Origin: Deltaproteobacteria bacterium
Lineage (GTDB): Bacteria > Myxococcota > Myxococcia > Myxococcales > 40CM-4-68-19
Direction of reading: 5' to 3'
NCBI GenBank assembly: GCA_005879535.1
Contig: VBKI01000053.1
Location: 1 to 64,000 of the forward strand
DNA: 64,000 nucleotides
Part shown: positions 49,948-59,087 of the stretch, one piece after another
How positions within the stretch are numbered: position 1 is the stretch's first letter
Layout: each line of letters starts with the position of its first letter
Program-made: the position numbers and the translations under genes
The notes under the pieces: model-generated
Told to the model about the DNA's origin: nothing
Databases searched by the model: none
The model's input: the letters and a program-made list of their open reading frames with translations, nothing else

Positions 49948-50900
49948 GTTTCGACCCCAACGCCGCCGCTGGCCCCGACTCGGGCATCTTCGGACTCGAC
50001 CACTCGCCGGAATCGGCGCGCGTCGTGCTGGTGCCCGTGCCGTTCGAGGCGACCACCAGCTACGGCGGAGGGACATCGCAGGGGCCGGCCGCGATCCTGC
50101 GCGCGAGCCGCCAGGTCGACCTCTGGGACCTCGAGACGGGGAAGCCATATGAGGCCGGGATCGCCATGTTGCCCGAGCCTTCCTTCCGGCCGCCGTCCGG
50201 GCGCGACCCGGCGACCGTCAATCCCGTCTCGCGGGAGGTGAACGCGTGGGTGCAGAAGACGTGCGCGGATTGGCTCGCACGCGGAAAGATCGTGGGGACG
50301 GTAGGCGGCGACCACAGCATCTCATTCGGCGCCATCGCGGCGCACGCCGCGAAGTATCCCGGACTGGGCGTCCTGCACTTCGACGCGCACGCGGATCTGC
50401 GGCACGCGTACGAGGGATTCGAGCACTCGCATGCCTCGATCATGGACAACGTCGTCCGCGAGACGAGCATCGAGCGGCTGGTCCAGGTCGGCATCCGCGA
50501 CCTGTGCGAGGAGGAGCACGAGCGCATCGCTTCCTCCGGCGGCCGCATCGTCACCTTCTACGACGCGGAGCTGGCGGAAGCGCGCTTCGCCGGGGAGTCC
50601 TGGGCAGCGCAGTGCGGCCGGATCGTCGCGAAGCTGCCGAAGCTCGTCTACGTGAGCTTCGACATCGACGGCCTCGACCCGGCACTCTGCCCGCACACCG
50701 GCACGAAGGTGCCGGGCGGACTTTCGTTCCAGATGGCGACGTCGCTGATCGCAGCGGTCGTGAAGAGCGGCCGAAAGCTCGTGGGCTTCGACCTGACCGA
50801 GGTGGCGCCGGCACAGGACGGCAGCGAGTGGGACGAGAACGTCGGCGCACGGATGCTTTACAAGCTGATTGGATGGTCGCTGAAGTCTGCGGCTGCGTGA
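49944..50900 (+). CDS. Agmatinase/arginase-family ureohydrolase
   Basis: A 318-residue binuclear manganese ureohydrolase. Metal-binding motifs are VGGDHSISFG, LHFDAHADLRH and VSFDIDGLDPALCP; SYGGGTSQGPAAIL is the N-terminal entry. Agmatinase (agmatine to putrescine and urea) is the most likely activity; formimidoylglutamase or arginase cannot be excluded. ATG overlaps the preceding methyltransferase stop by 4 nt. No speA-type decarboxylase is in the window. Confidence 0.9.
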   Translation: MSFDPNAAAGPDSGIFGLDHSPESARVVLVPVPFEATTSYGGGTSQGPAAILRASRQVDLWDLETGKPYEAGIAMLPEPSFRPPSGRDPATVNPVSREVNAWVQKTCADWLARGKIVGTVGGDHSISFGAIAAHAAKYPGLGVLHFDAHADLRHAYEGFEHSHASIMDNVVRETSIERLVQVGIRDLCEEEHERIASSGGRIVTFYDAELAEARFAGESWAAQCGRIVAKLPKLVYVSFDIDGLDPALCPHTGTKVPGGLSFQMATSLIAAVVKSGRKLVGFDLTEVAPAQDGSEWDENVGARMLYKLIGWSLKSAAA

Positions 50901-50915
50901 TATCTACCGCGGCGC

Positions 50916-51680
50916 ATGCCTCCTCGATGCGACGGCGAACCTGGCGATTCCGTCGAGTTCGTGCGCAAGCAGAAGTCGTACTGGCAGGAGGTGGACGAGC
51001 CGCATTTTCGTTGGCAGACGGAAGGGCCGTACATCGCGGGCACCGAGGCCGCGCTCCTCGCACGGGCGCAACCGCGCCCTGGAGAGCGGATGCTGGAGAT
51101 CGGCTGTGGCGAGGGTGCGAATCTCGTTCATCTCCGGCACGGGCAGGCGGATCTCGACCTGTTCGCCGTGGACTTCTCTCATGCGAAAGCCCGCTTCGCA
51201 CGCACGGCAACCGCAGCGCACGTCGCGAACGCAGACGCGGCGTGCTTGCCGTTCCGGAGCGGAACGTTCGATGCGGTGCTGGTCCGGGATCTTCTCCATC
51301 ACGTGCCCGATCGCCGCGCGGTGATTTCCGAGGCATTGCGTGTGCTGCGCTCCGGGGGGTCGATCACCGTCATCGAGCCGAACGCGTGGAACCCTCTGGT
51401 GGCCGCGATGGCGGTTGCCATCCCTCCCGAGCGCGGAATGCTGCAGTCGACGATGCGCCGGGTCGGAACGGAGCTTCGGGAGGCAGGAGTCACGAAAGTC
51501 GCGATGGAACGAGAGCAGCCGCTGCCGATTTCCCGTGTCCTCCTCCATTACAGGCTGGGCCTGCCGGCATTAGGGCGGAATCGCTTGATCGCCGCCATCC
51601 TGCGAGTGGCCGAGAGATCCGCTTCCGTTCTGCCGCGGTCCACGTGGGCCTACTTCGTGGTCCGCGGCCTCGCGCCGTGA
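50916..51680 (+). CDS. Class I SAM-dependent methyltransferase
   Basis: A 254-residue methyltransferase. Motif I is RMLEIGCGEGANLVHLRHG, then FAVDFSHAKARFA, DAACLPFRSGTFDAVLVRDL and LRSGGSITVIEPN, the UbiE/Methyltransf_11 pattern. It opens the glycan region, followed by a GT2 gene, so it may act on a sugar or lipid carrier; the substrate is unknown. It begins 15 bp after the agmatinase stop. Confidence 0.87.
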   Translation: MPPRCDGEPGDSVEFVRKQKSYWQEVDEPHFRWQTEGPYIAGTEAALLARAQPRPGERMLEIGCGEGANLVHLRHGQADLDLFAVDFSHAKARFARTATAAHVANADAACLPFRSGTFDAVLVRDLLHHVPDRRAVISEALRVLRSGGSITVIEPNAWNPLVAAMAVAIPPERGMLQSTMRRVGTELREAGVTKVAMEREQPLPISRVLLHYRLGLPALGRNRLIAAILRVAERSASVLPRSTWAYFVVRGLAP

Positions 51681-51696
51681 ACGGCGTAGCTTTCGC

Positions 51697-52455
51697 GTGG
51701 TATGCCTCGTCGGTCCTGCTAGCATCCGCGCTCCCAAGGAGGATACCGTCCGCGCGCTGGTCATCGTCCCCGCGTACAACGAGGCGCGCAGTCTCCCGAC
51801 CTTGCTGCCCGCGATCCGGGAAGCAATGCCGGCAGCGGACATCTGCGTCGTCGACGACGGCTCGGACGACGAGACCGCTGCCATCGCGGCGGCGCACGGC
51901 GCGGTGGTGCTCCGGAATGCCGTGAACCTCGGCATCGGAGGCGCGGTGCAGGCGGGCTACCTCTGGGCGCGGGATCATGGCTACGAAGTCGCGGTACAGG
52001 TGGACGGGGACGGTCAGCACGACCCACGCTCCGTTCCGCTCCTGCTCGCGCCGATTGCCGAGGGCGGCGCGGATCTCGTCATCGGGTCGCGCTTCCTCAC
52101 CGCCGGTGGCTTCAGGTCGACTGCGCTGCGCCGCGCGGGGATCAGGTATCTCTCGTGGTTCATCGCGATGCGATGCGGGGCGCGCGTGAGTGACCCGACC
52201 AGCGGCCTGCGGGCCGCAGGGCGGCGTGCCATCGAGCTCTTCGCGCGGGCGTACCCCTCCGACTATCCCGAGCCAGAAAGCATTCCCATCGCCATCCGCG
52301 CCGGACTGCGCGTCACCGAGCAGGCGACCGAGATGGCGCCGCGGCGTCACGGTCGCAGCTCCATCGGAGCGTCGCAGACGCTCTACTACCTGATGAAGGT
52401 GTCGCTGGCGCTGATCCTGCTGCCGCAACACCCAAACCGGAGGGACGCCAGATGA
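51697..52455 (+). CDS. Glycosyltransferase family 2 (dolichyl-phosphate mannosyltransferase-like)
   Basis: A GT2 enzyme of up to 252 residues. The GT-A core has VIVPAYNEARSLP, CVVDDGSDDETA, the DxD-type VQVDGDGQHDP and DLVIGSRF, with the DPTSGLRA acceptor loop, as in polyprenyl-phosphate sugar transferases. The annotated GTG at 51697 gives 17 extra residues; an AAGGAGG at 51736-51742 instead points to initiation at 51748, just where the conserved RALVIVPAYNEA starts, but that codon is GTC. The following DUF2304 gene overlaps by 4 nt, a common GT2 partner. Confidence 0.9.
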   Translation: MVCLVGPASIRAPKEDTVRALVIVPAYNEARSLPTLLPAIREAMPAADICVVDDGSDDETAAIAAAHGAVVLRNAVNLGIGGAVQAGYLWARDHGYEVAVQVDGDGQHDPRSVPLLLAPIAEGGADLVIGSRFLTAGGFRSTALRRAGIRYLSWFIAMRCGARVSDPTSGLRAAGRRAIELFARAYPSDYPEPESIPIAIRAGLRVTEQATEMAPRRHGRSSIGASQTLYYLMKVSLALILLPQHPNRRDAR

Positions 52456-52850
52456 CATCCGCCGAAGCGATCTCCCCTCAGCTGCGCATCTTCGGCGCAG
52501 CCGTGTTGCTGGTCTTCGTCGGCTGGGTGGTTCGGCTGGTGCGCACGGAACGCCTGACGCTGCGCGACAGTCTCTTGTGGCTGCTCTCCACGTTGGTCGC
52601 ACTCGTCACGATCGCGTTTCCTGAGTTGCTCTTCGAGACGGCGCACCTGCTCGGCGTCCAGGTGCCTTCGAACGCCCTGTTCGTCCTGACCATCCTGTAC
52701 CTGCTGCTGAACCTGTTTTCCGTGACGGTGGGTGTCTCGTTCGTGTCTGCACGTACCCGGCGGCTCACGCAGGAGTGCGCGCTGTTGCGCGCCGAGATCG
52801 AGCTCCTCCGCGGCGACAGATCAAGTGCCGCCCACCCGAGCGAAGCCTGA
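52452..52850 (+). CDS. DUF2304 membrane protein
   Basis: A 132-residue protein with three membrane helices (RIFGAAVLLVFVGWVVRLV, LLWLLSTLVALVTIAF, NALFVLTILYLLLNLFSV) and a cytosolic coiled coil at the C-terminus (TRRLTQECALLRAEIELL). This is the DUF2304 pattern, typically encoded beside a GT2 glycosyltransferase as here (ATGA overlap). It likely assists or anchors the transferase at the membrane; the biochemical function is unknown. Confidence 0.88.
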   Translation: MTSAEAISPQLRIFGAAVLLVFVGWVVRLVRTERLTLRDSLLWLLSTLVALVTIAFPELLFETAHLLGVQVPSNALFVLTILYLLLNLFSVTVGVSFVSARTRRLTQECALLRAEIELLRGDRSSAAHPSEA

Positions 52851-52858
52851 GCATGCCC

Positions 52859-53506
52859 TCATGACCCAGCGTCCCGAGGCGGCGCGGGATCGTCAGCTGC
52901 AGCCGTCCGGAACGAAAGCACCTGACAAGCCGCGAACGCGGTGGCAATCGCGAGAGCGCACGCACCCAGCGCCGCAAGGAACAGGTCAACACCCGCCATC
53001 GCCCGGAAGACTTCTCGTGCGCGCCGCGCCGGCAGGCGCCAGCTGTAACCCTGGATTACTTCCACGGCCGGGGTGGCCCCGTCTCCGCGAAGCGCGACGG
53101 GTCTTCCCGAGACCACCGTCGAGGTCAGAGACAGGGCGCCGCCGGTCGCCGCCTCGCTGGGCACGGCCAGCACTGCCACGTCACCGTTTCGCGCCTCGAT
53201 TGCGCGGTCGTCGCACGACGTCGGTCCACAGAGGCGCAGCTTCACCTGCGCCGGCGCGGCCGCTTCGAAGCGCACCGCCACCGCGCGGTATGGAATCGAA
53301 TCGGCGGCAAGCGGAATCGCCACCGTGCGCTCCGCCTCGAGCAGCACCTCGACCTGGGAGCCCGCGATCGCAACCGCGCGGCGCCCCTTGGGCCGCTGAT
53401 GCAGATCCAGGGCGAAGAGACCGCAAGCCCATGCCACCGGCGCGACGACGAGCGCGGTCGCGCCTGCCCGCCTGGCGAGACTCAAGGTTGGTGTGATCGT
53501 CGTCAC
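52859..53506 (-). CDS. Hypothetical two-helix membrane protein
   Basis: A 215-residue protein with an N-terminal membrane helix (ATALVVAPVAWACGLFAL), a beta-rich external region of about 120 residues containing a Cys pair (LRLCGPTSCDDRA), and a C-terminal helix (FLAALGACALAIATAFAAC). No family recognised. GTG start within a GTGA overlap with the DUF2142 gene upstream, so it is translated with it and may be its partner. Convergent with the DUF2304 gene (8 bp). Confidence 0.7.
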   Translation of the reverse strand: MTTITPTLSLARRAGATALVVAPVAWACGLFALDLHQRPKGRRAVAIAGSQVEVLLEAERTVAIPLAADSIPYRAVAVRFEAAAPAQVKLRLCGPTSCDDRAIEARNGDVAVLAVPSEAATGGALSLTSTVVSGRPVALRGDGATPAVEVIQGYSWRLPARRAREVFRAMAGVDLFLAALGACALAIATAFAACQVLSFRTAAADDPAPPRDAGS

Positions 53507-54855
53507 GCGTAGTAGCGGACCAGAGCGCGCGCGACCGCCGCCGCGTCGATCAGCAGGAGCAGCGGTGCGAACGCCCAGGCGCCGTCCATCCACGCTCCGA
53601 GCCGGCGGGACAGCGCGCGCAACCCGATGACCAGGCCGAGCGCCTGCAGCGGAAACAAGGGCAGGAGGTAACGTCCCTGGATCAGCCCCATGCCCATTTT
53701 GCGGACGATGATCAGCTCCATCGCGTGCAGGGCGACGAGGACGAGTGCAGTCCCTCCCGCGGCGAGCCACGCCACCGCATGCTCACGGGCATCCAGGCGC
53801 CGCCAGGCCAGCGCGAACCCTACCACCGCCAGCAGGACGCTGAGCGCCAGGGCGCGGTAATAGTCGTCGTGAATCCAGGTATCAAGCCATCCCCAGCACA
53901 TCCAGAAGGTCTTGTGCCAGATGACGTACAGGCGATCCGGAGTCATGGTCCACGCCATGATCTCGCCGTAGGACAGCGGGTGCGGCGTGGACGGCAAGTT
54001 CTCCGCGACGCGAGCGCGGATCGACCAGGCGACGATCGACACCGCCGCCGGAGCGAGCGCTGCCGCGGCGCGGAGCCAGGATCCGAGGCGCCGCGGGCCG
54101 AGGACGAGGGCGACCGCGACTCCCAGTACAGGGAGAATGAACGCGAAGAGCGGCTTCGAGAGACCACCGGCCACCGTGGCTGCGACGAGGAGAAGGTATG
54201 CTCGCCGGCTCCCTCCCTCGCGCGCGAGCAACGCCACCGCCGCGAACGCGCCGGTCGCGCAGGCGATCAGGGCAGCATCGTTGTTCACCACCGCGGAGAG
54301 ATGCGCGATCATGGGCTGCGCCGGCACGATGATGCCCAGCAATGCCCCGTCGCGGACCCGTCCAGACCAGGCGACACCCAGGAGGAATGCGAGACAGGCG
54401 GTAACGACTCCCCATCCCACCGAGGCAAGGCGCGCAGCGAAGAGCCGCTGCAGATACGGCGCGTGGCGCGCGAGACGGTACGCTCCGGCCGCGGGCGCGT
54501 AATAGAGCGGCGGATAGGTGGACGCGGGGCCGCAACCGGTCGTGGCACGCGACGAGGGCTGATCGGGATCCGGCGCAACGAATGCCGACAACGGCGGCAT
54601 CGGTCGTTCCGGCCGGAACTTGATCGGGTCGTTCAGGGTCGCCGTGAGCGCCCGGTTCTCGGCGCTGTACCCCCCGCAAACGGACTTCGGGATGGGGAGG
54701 CGCAAATCCTCTCCCAGCCGCTGGACGTAGTCGAAGTGCGCCGGCTCGTCGGGGCCATTGAACGGTGGAATGAGGCCGGCGAGCAGGACGCCCCGTGCGA
54801 ACGTGAGGAATGCCACGAAGCCGAGCCACAGCCTCCACGATCCATTCGCGCTCAT
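53503..54855 (-). CDS. DUF2142 polytopic membrane protein
   Basis: A 450-residue protein with about 11 membrane segments. The DUF2142 hallmark follows the first helix: LIPPFNGPDEPAHFDYVQRL; later come QPMIAHLSAVVNNDAALIA and GRYLLPLFPLQALGL, and the terminal RYYA. DUF2142 proteins resemble GT-C transferases and occur in glycan loci, but their reaction is unknown. A related protein is encoded at 59078-61564. It is divergent from the following GT2 gene. Confidence 0.85.
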   Translation of the reverse strand: MSANGSWRLWLGFVAFLTFARGVLLAGLIPPFNGPDEPAHFDYVQRLGEDLRLPIPKSVCGGYSAENRALTATLNDPIKFRPERPMPPLSAFVAPDPDQPSSRATTGCGPASTYPPLYYAPAAGAYRLARHAPYLQRLFAARLASVGWGVVTACLAFLLGVAWSGRVRDGALLGIIVPAQPMIAHLSAVVNNDAALIACATGAFAAVALLAREGGSRRAYLLLVAATVAGGLSKPLFAFILPVLGVAVALVLGPRRLGSWLRAAAALAPAAVSIVAWSIRARVAENLPSTPHPLSYGEIMAWTMTPDRLYVIWHKTFWMCWGWLDTWIHDDYYRALALSVLLAVVGFALAWRRLDAREHAVAWLAAGGTALVLVALHAMELIIVRKMGMGLIQGRYLLPLFPLQALGLVIGLRALSRRLGAWMDGAWAFAPLLLLIDAAAVARALVRYYA

Positions 54856-54927
54856 CGGTTTCGCAGCGAAGCCTCTGCGCGGCTCCGTGTAGCACACACC
54901 CGCCGCGTTCTGGTAGCTGAAGACGGA

Positions 54928-55722
54928 ATGATGAAGTTCACCGTCGTCACTCCCTCTTTCAACCAGGCGCGGTACCTGGAACGAACCATCGAGAGCGTGC
55001 TGTCCCAGCGCGGCGACTTCGAGCTCGAGTACCTGGTGGTGGACGGCGGTTCGTCGGATGGGAGCGTCGACATCCTGCGCCGCTACCAGGGCCGCCTGTG
55101 GTGGGTCTCGGAGCCCGACCGCGGCCAGTCGCACGCCATCAACAAAGGGCTGGCGAGGGCGACGGGCAGCGTCCTCGCCTGGCTCAACTCCGACGACACC
55201 TACGAGCTGGGTGCGCTCGACCGGGTCGCCCGCACGTTTCGCGACACCGGCGCGCGCTGGTGCTTCGGCGAGTGCCGCATCGTCGATGAACAGGATCGCG
55301 AGATCCGCCGAGCCATCCGCTGGTACAAGCGACGACTCGGGCGCCAGTACAGCCTCGGGCGGCTGCTTACGAAGGACCTCGTCCCGCAACCCGCGACCTT
55401 CTTTCGCCGCGACCTGTTCCTCGAGGCCGGGCCCGTCGACGAGGCCTACCACCTGGCCATGGACTATGACCTGTGGCTGCGGTTCGCCCGCATCGCAGAA
55501 CCAGCCTTCATCCCGGAGGCGCTGGCGACGTTCCGCTGGCACGATACGTCGAAGAGCGGCGGGCGCTACGCCGACGCTGCATGGGAGGCTTACGGAATTG
55601 CCCGGCGGCACGCCCTCTCCGGTGAGCGGGCTGCGCTCCGGCGGCACTACCTCCACGTGCTTTCGCTGGTCGCCGTGTACCGCGCGCTCGATCTGCTGCC
55701 GCGATCGCGCCGGTCGGCTTGA
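54928..55722 (+). CDS. Glycosyltransferase family 2
   Basis: A 264-residue GT2. KFTVVTPSFNQARYLERTIE starts the GT-A fold, with YLVVDGGSSDGSVDIL, WVSEPDRGQSHAINKGLARA, WLNSDDTY as the metal-binding motif and AMDYDLWLRFA at the acceptor site. This EPDRGQSHAINKG type is common in exopolysaccharide and O-antigen loci. Two adjacent ATGs are possible starts. Sugar specificity is unknown. Confidence 0.92.
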   Translation: MMKFTVVTPSFNQARYLERTIESVLSQRGDFELEYLVVDGGSSDGSVDILRRYQGRLWWVSEPDRGQSHAINKGLARATGSVLAWLNSDDTYELGALDRVARTFRDTGARWCFGECRIVDEQDREIRRAIRWYKRRLGRQYSLGRLLTKDLVPQPATFFRRDLFLEAGPVDEAYHLAMDYDLWLRFARIAEPAFIPEALATFRWHDTSKSGGRYADAAWEAYGIARRHALSGERAALRRHYLHVLSLVAVYRALDLLPRSRRSA

Positions 55723-55853
55723 AAAGGGGCAGCCCCGAATGGTCCGCGGGGCGCATTTGCTGACGAATTTCTGACGTTGCCTCGTCGCGTCCACTTCACA
55801 CCCCGCATTACAGTGCTTCCCCTTCCCCTGAGGCGCGAAGCTCGGAGGGGGCG

Positions 55854-56753
55854 ATGGCTCGGGTGCAGGTCCTGGTCGCGGCGGCGGTGGTCGCGTGTTC
55901 GGGGCAGGCTTCCCATTTTCGGCTTCAGGTTGCGTCGTCGTCGAGCACCGGAGCCGGTCAGGCCCCGACCGTCACCATGCAGGCGGGGGAGACCCGGCTG
56001 GTGCGGTTCATGGTGGTCGGCGAGGTGCCTGAATCCGTCACCTTTTCCGCGACAGGACTTCCATCGTTCGCCAGCCTGACCGGCCCGCTCCTGACGCTTT
56101 CGCCGGCGCGGCCGGATGCGGGCGAGACGGTTGTCACAGTCACGGCGAGCGCGGGCTCGGAATCGGCGAGCGCCTCGCTGCGCGTGGTGGTGGAGCGCGG
56201 GAACAAGCCGCCCCTATGGCACGCCGGAGTCGGCGACCATTACCTCCTCCGCGATGATGCGCCCTACAATCAGGGCTACCACCACGTCGGCATTTGCCCC
56301 GGTCCTTCGTGCACGCTCGTCGGCACGCCGAGGCTCCTCCTCGAGTTGGGCGAGCCTGATGGTGATGCGATCAACGTCGAAGTTGAAGTCGTCGTCCGGG
56401 GGCAAGCCTTCTCCCGCAAGGCCACGCATATCGGCCGCAAGGAGCGTGAACCGGGGGCATACAGCCTCTATGAGCTCGAAATGCCCCTGACCGGATTGAC
56501 GACGGACCAGTCGTATGACTTTGCGATTCGCGTGACGGATGAATTCGGAGCGTCCTACGATATGAAGTCTTCCGACGGTTGGGTGTACGCTTGGGGCCTC
56601 CTGCCATTCGAGTTCGATCTGGGTCCCTGCACGACGCACCAGTGCGCGTGCCTTCCCGCCGGCGCATGGGCCGACGGGGCGCCCGAATGCTGCAGCGGTG
56701 CCGCCGATCCGGGTGGTTGGTTGCCCGGGTTCGTGGACTGGACCTGTCGTTGA
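55854..56753 (+). CDS. Secreted or lipoprotein with Ig/cadherin-like region
   Basis: A 299-residue exported protein. The start RVQVLVAAAVVACSGQA has a lipobox-like VVAC. Residues 40-115 resemble a small Ig/cadherin-like beta-sandwich (VTVTASAGSESASASLRVVV). A second part (DGDAINVEVEVVVRG) and a Cys-rich tail (CTTHQCACL, ECCSGAADPGG) follow. Family and role are unknown. The start ATG has GGAGGGGG just upstream. It is a single gene within the glycan region. Confidence 0.7.
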   Translation: MARVQVLVAAAVVACSGQASHFRLQVASSSSTGAGQAPTVTMQAGETRLVRFMVVGEVPESVTFSATGLPSFASLTGPLLTLSPARPDAGETVVTVTASAGSESASASLRVVVERGNKPPLWHAGVGDHYLLRDDAPYNQGYHHVGICPGPSCTLVGTPRLLLELGEPDGDAINVEVEVVVRGQAFSRKATHIGRKEREPGAYSLYELEMPLTGLTTDQSYDFAIRVTDEFGASYDMKSSDGWVYAWGLLPFEFDLGPCTTHQCACLPAGAWADGAPECCSGAADPGGWLPGFVDWTCR

Positions 56754-56787
56754 CTCGACGAGGGCCCTGCTCTATTGAGACGGGCCC

Positions 56788-58236
56788 GTGTCGTTGCCCG
56801 TCGATGCGCCTTCCACAGCCGTAGGTGAAGCGAAGATCTCCCGGCCGCAGGTCTCGCAGGATCGCATCGCACCTGCGCCCCGCGCGAAGGGCATCGCCTC
56901 GCGGATCAGCGCGTTCATGCGCAAGGGGATGGAAGAGGACACCCTGCGCGTCCTCAACCGTCTGGTGCGTCCCGGCGACCACGTACTCGAGGTCACTGCC
57001 GGCCCCCATTCCTACGCCCATGCGCTCACGGCGGCGCGGGTGGAGACATTCCACGTCGATGCGACGCGGCTGGCATCCGGCGATCCCGTGGCGGAAATGC
57101 TCGGAGCGCACGGGCAGAGCGAACCCTACGACGTCATCTTCCTCCAGGGCATCGTCAGCTACACCAGCGACATCCAGGATCTGCTCACCGCGTTCCGCCC
57201 CTGGTGCACGTCCGACACGCGCCTGGTCCTGCTCTCCTACAACGCGCTCTGGCAGCCGTTGCTGCAGCTCGCGAACGCGCTGGGGATGCGCAAGCGTACG
57301 CCGGACGAGAACTGGCTCTCCTTCCACGACGTCAACAACCTGCTCCTGCTCGCCGACCTCGACCTGATTGGACACCGCAGGCGGGTCCTGTTGCCTGTGG
57401 GAATTCCGCTTCTCACTGCCCTCGCGAACCGGTTCTTTTCCGCGCTTCCCGGGCTCACCTGGTTCGGCCTTTGCGACTGGTACGTAGCGCGCGCCGCCGG
57501 CGCTCCCCATCCCGAGGGAAAGGTCTCCGTTGTCGTGCCGGCACGCAACGAAGCAGGGAACATCGCCCGCATCCTCGAGGAGATGCCGAAGATGGGCACC
57601 GGCGTGGAGGTGATCTTCGTCGAGGGCGGCTCGACCGACGACACCTGGGAGACGATTGAGCGCGAAAAGCAGCGCTACCGCGGCCACGCGGAGGTGCGGC
57701 TCCTGAAGCAGAAGGGCAAGGGAAAGAAGGACGCGTCGTTTCTCGGCTTCGACGAGGCGACCGGCGACTACCTGATGATCTTCGACGGCGACGTCACCGT
57801 GCCGCCGGCCGATCTACCCAAGTTCTACGAGGCCGCTCGGTCCGGAAAAGGAGAGTTCATCAACGGCACCCGCCTGGTCTACCCCCTGCACGAAGGGGCG
57901 ATGCGCTTCCTGAACCTGATCGCGAATCGCTTCTTCGCCATCGCCTTCTCCTTCATCCTCGGCCAGCAGCTCAAAGACACGCTCTGCGGCACCAAGGTCC
58001 TCAGCCGGCGGAACTGGCAACGTCTGCTCAGCCTTCGCGCGGAGTTTGCCGGCCGCGACCCGTTCGGCGATTTCGATCTCCTCTTCGGAGCAGCGCGGCT
58101 GCAGCTCAAGATCGTCGAGGTGCCGATTCGCTACCAGGCGAGGACCTACGGCACTACCAACATCAGCCGGTTCAGCCATGGCTGGATGCTGCTGAAGATG
58201 TGCGTCTGGGGCCTGCGGTCGCTGAAATTCGTCTGA
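56788..58236 (+). CDS. Methyltransferase-like domain fused to a family 2 glycosyltransferase
   Basis: A 482-residue two-domain protein. Residues 45-230 look like a SAM-methyltransferase fold with a degenerate motif I (HVLEVTAGPHSYAHAL) and YDVIFLQGIVSYTSDIQDLL. Residues 245-482 are a GT2: VSVVVPARNEAGNIARILEE, VIFVEGGSTDDTWETI, YLMIFDGDVTVPPADL, LCGTKVLSRRNW. The GT part resembles polyprenyl-phosphate transferases. The MT part may be inactive, serving binding. The frame runs into the following FkbM gene region but ends before its start. Confidence 0.85.
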   Translation: MSLPVDAPSTAVGEAKISRPQVSQDRIAPAPRAKGIASRISAFMRKGMEEDTLRVLNRLVRPGDHVLEVTAGPHSYAHALTAARVETFHVDATRLASGDPVAEMLGAHGQSEPYDVIFLQGIVSYTSDIQDLLTAFRPWCTSDTRLVLLSYNALWQPLLQLANALGMRKRTPDENWLSFHDVNNLLLLADLDLIGHRRRVLLPVGIPLLTALANRFFSALPGLTWFGLCDWYVARAAGAPHPEGKVSVVVPARNEAGNIARILEEMPKMGTGVEVIFVEGGSTDDTWETIEREKQRYRGHAEVRLLKQKGKGKKDASFLGFDEATGDYLMIFDGDVTVPPADLPKFYEAARSGKGEFINGTRLVYPLHEGAMRFLNLIANRFFAIAFSFILGQQLKDTLCGTKVLSRRNWQRLLSLRAEFAGRDPFGDFDLLFGAARLQLKIVEVPIRYQARTYGTTNISRFSHGWMLLKMCVWGLRSLKFV

Positions 58237-58262
58237 ACCTGTCTGCCCCATTCGAGACCTGC

Positions 58263-59087
58263 ATGAGCCTCAGCTCGACACTGGTCTCCGCGCTTGTCTC
58301 CGCCTACGGGCGCGCCAATCGATGGGGCGTGTTCCGAAGCGCCGCGGCGCGCGGCCTGTTCGTCCGCTCGTACTTCGCGTACAAGCGCCTCATCGAAGAC
58401 GCGTTCGCGTCGCTGGTGCGCAAGCGACCCGATCTCTTCGCCGGCGGACACATCATCGACGTCGGAGCGAACGTCGGCTACACGGCGACGGTCTTTGCCC
58501 GGGCCGTCTCCCCCGGTTTCCAGGTGTACGCGTTCGAGCCCGAGGCCCGGAACTTCGAGGACCTCGAGCGAACCGTCGCCCGACGGAACATGAAAGGCGT
58601 GGTGGTTCCGGTACGGCTTGCCGCCGGCGAGAAGGAAGGCGAGGTGGAGCTCTGGTGCAACGAGGCGCACCACGCCGATCACCGCATCGCCACCGACGCG
58701 CTGCGGGCCTCCGGATTACCCGTGAAGAGGACGATCCGGCTCCCGATGGTGAGCGTCGACGGATTCCTCGAGCAGCGTCGGATTGGCGGACCGATCAAGT
58801 TCGTCAAGATCGACGTGCAGGGCTACGAGCTCGCCGTGTGCAGGGGAATGGTCGCGACGATGAGCCGCAACCCCGACCTGGTCATCGCGGTGGAGTATTG
58901 TCCGGCGGCGATCAAGGAGATCGGAGACGAGCCGGCCACGCTGCCTGCGTTCTTCTCGGGCCGCGGATACGCGATCAGCATCCTGCGCGGCGATGGAGAG
59001 CTCCTGCCGGCGGATCCGGTTACCCTCGCCCGGATCATCGCGGAGCGCGGCTACGTCGATCTGCTCTGCACGCTTCCTCACGCGTAG
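58263..59087 (+). CDS. FkbM-family methyltransferase
   Basis: A 274-residue methyltransferase of the FkbM type: HIIDVGANVGYTATVFARAV is the SAM site, with VYAFEPEARNFEDLERTV, the FKIDVQG-like FVKIDVQGYELAVCRGM, and SVDGFLEQ. These enzymes O-methylate sugars and polyketides. It lies 26 bp after the GT fusion gene and probably modifies the same glycan. The start MSLSSTLVSAL is chosen because an earlier Met lies inside the preceding gene. It overlaps the convergent DUF2142 gene end by 10 nt. Confidence 0.88.
   Translation: MSLSSTLVSALVSAYGRANRWGVFRSAAARGLFVRSYFAYKRLIEDAFASLVRKRPDLFAGGHIIDVGANVGYTATVFARAVSPGFQVYAFEPEARNFEDLERTVARRNMKGVVVPVRLAAGEKEGEVELWCNEAHHADHRIATDALRASGLPVKRTIRLPMVSVDGFLEQRRIGGPIKFVKIDVQGYELAVCRGMVATMSRNPDLVIAVEYCPAAIKEIGDEPATLPAFFSGRGYAISILRGDGELLPADPVTLARIIAERGYVDLLCTLPHA

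Noticed and set aside
55735-55750. GGGG-CAG-CCCC as a terminator after the GT2 gene
   Set aside because: A 4-bp stem without T-run is expected by chance at this GC content.
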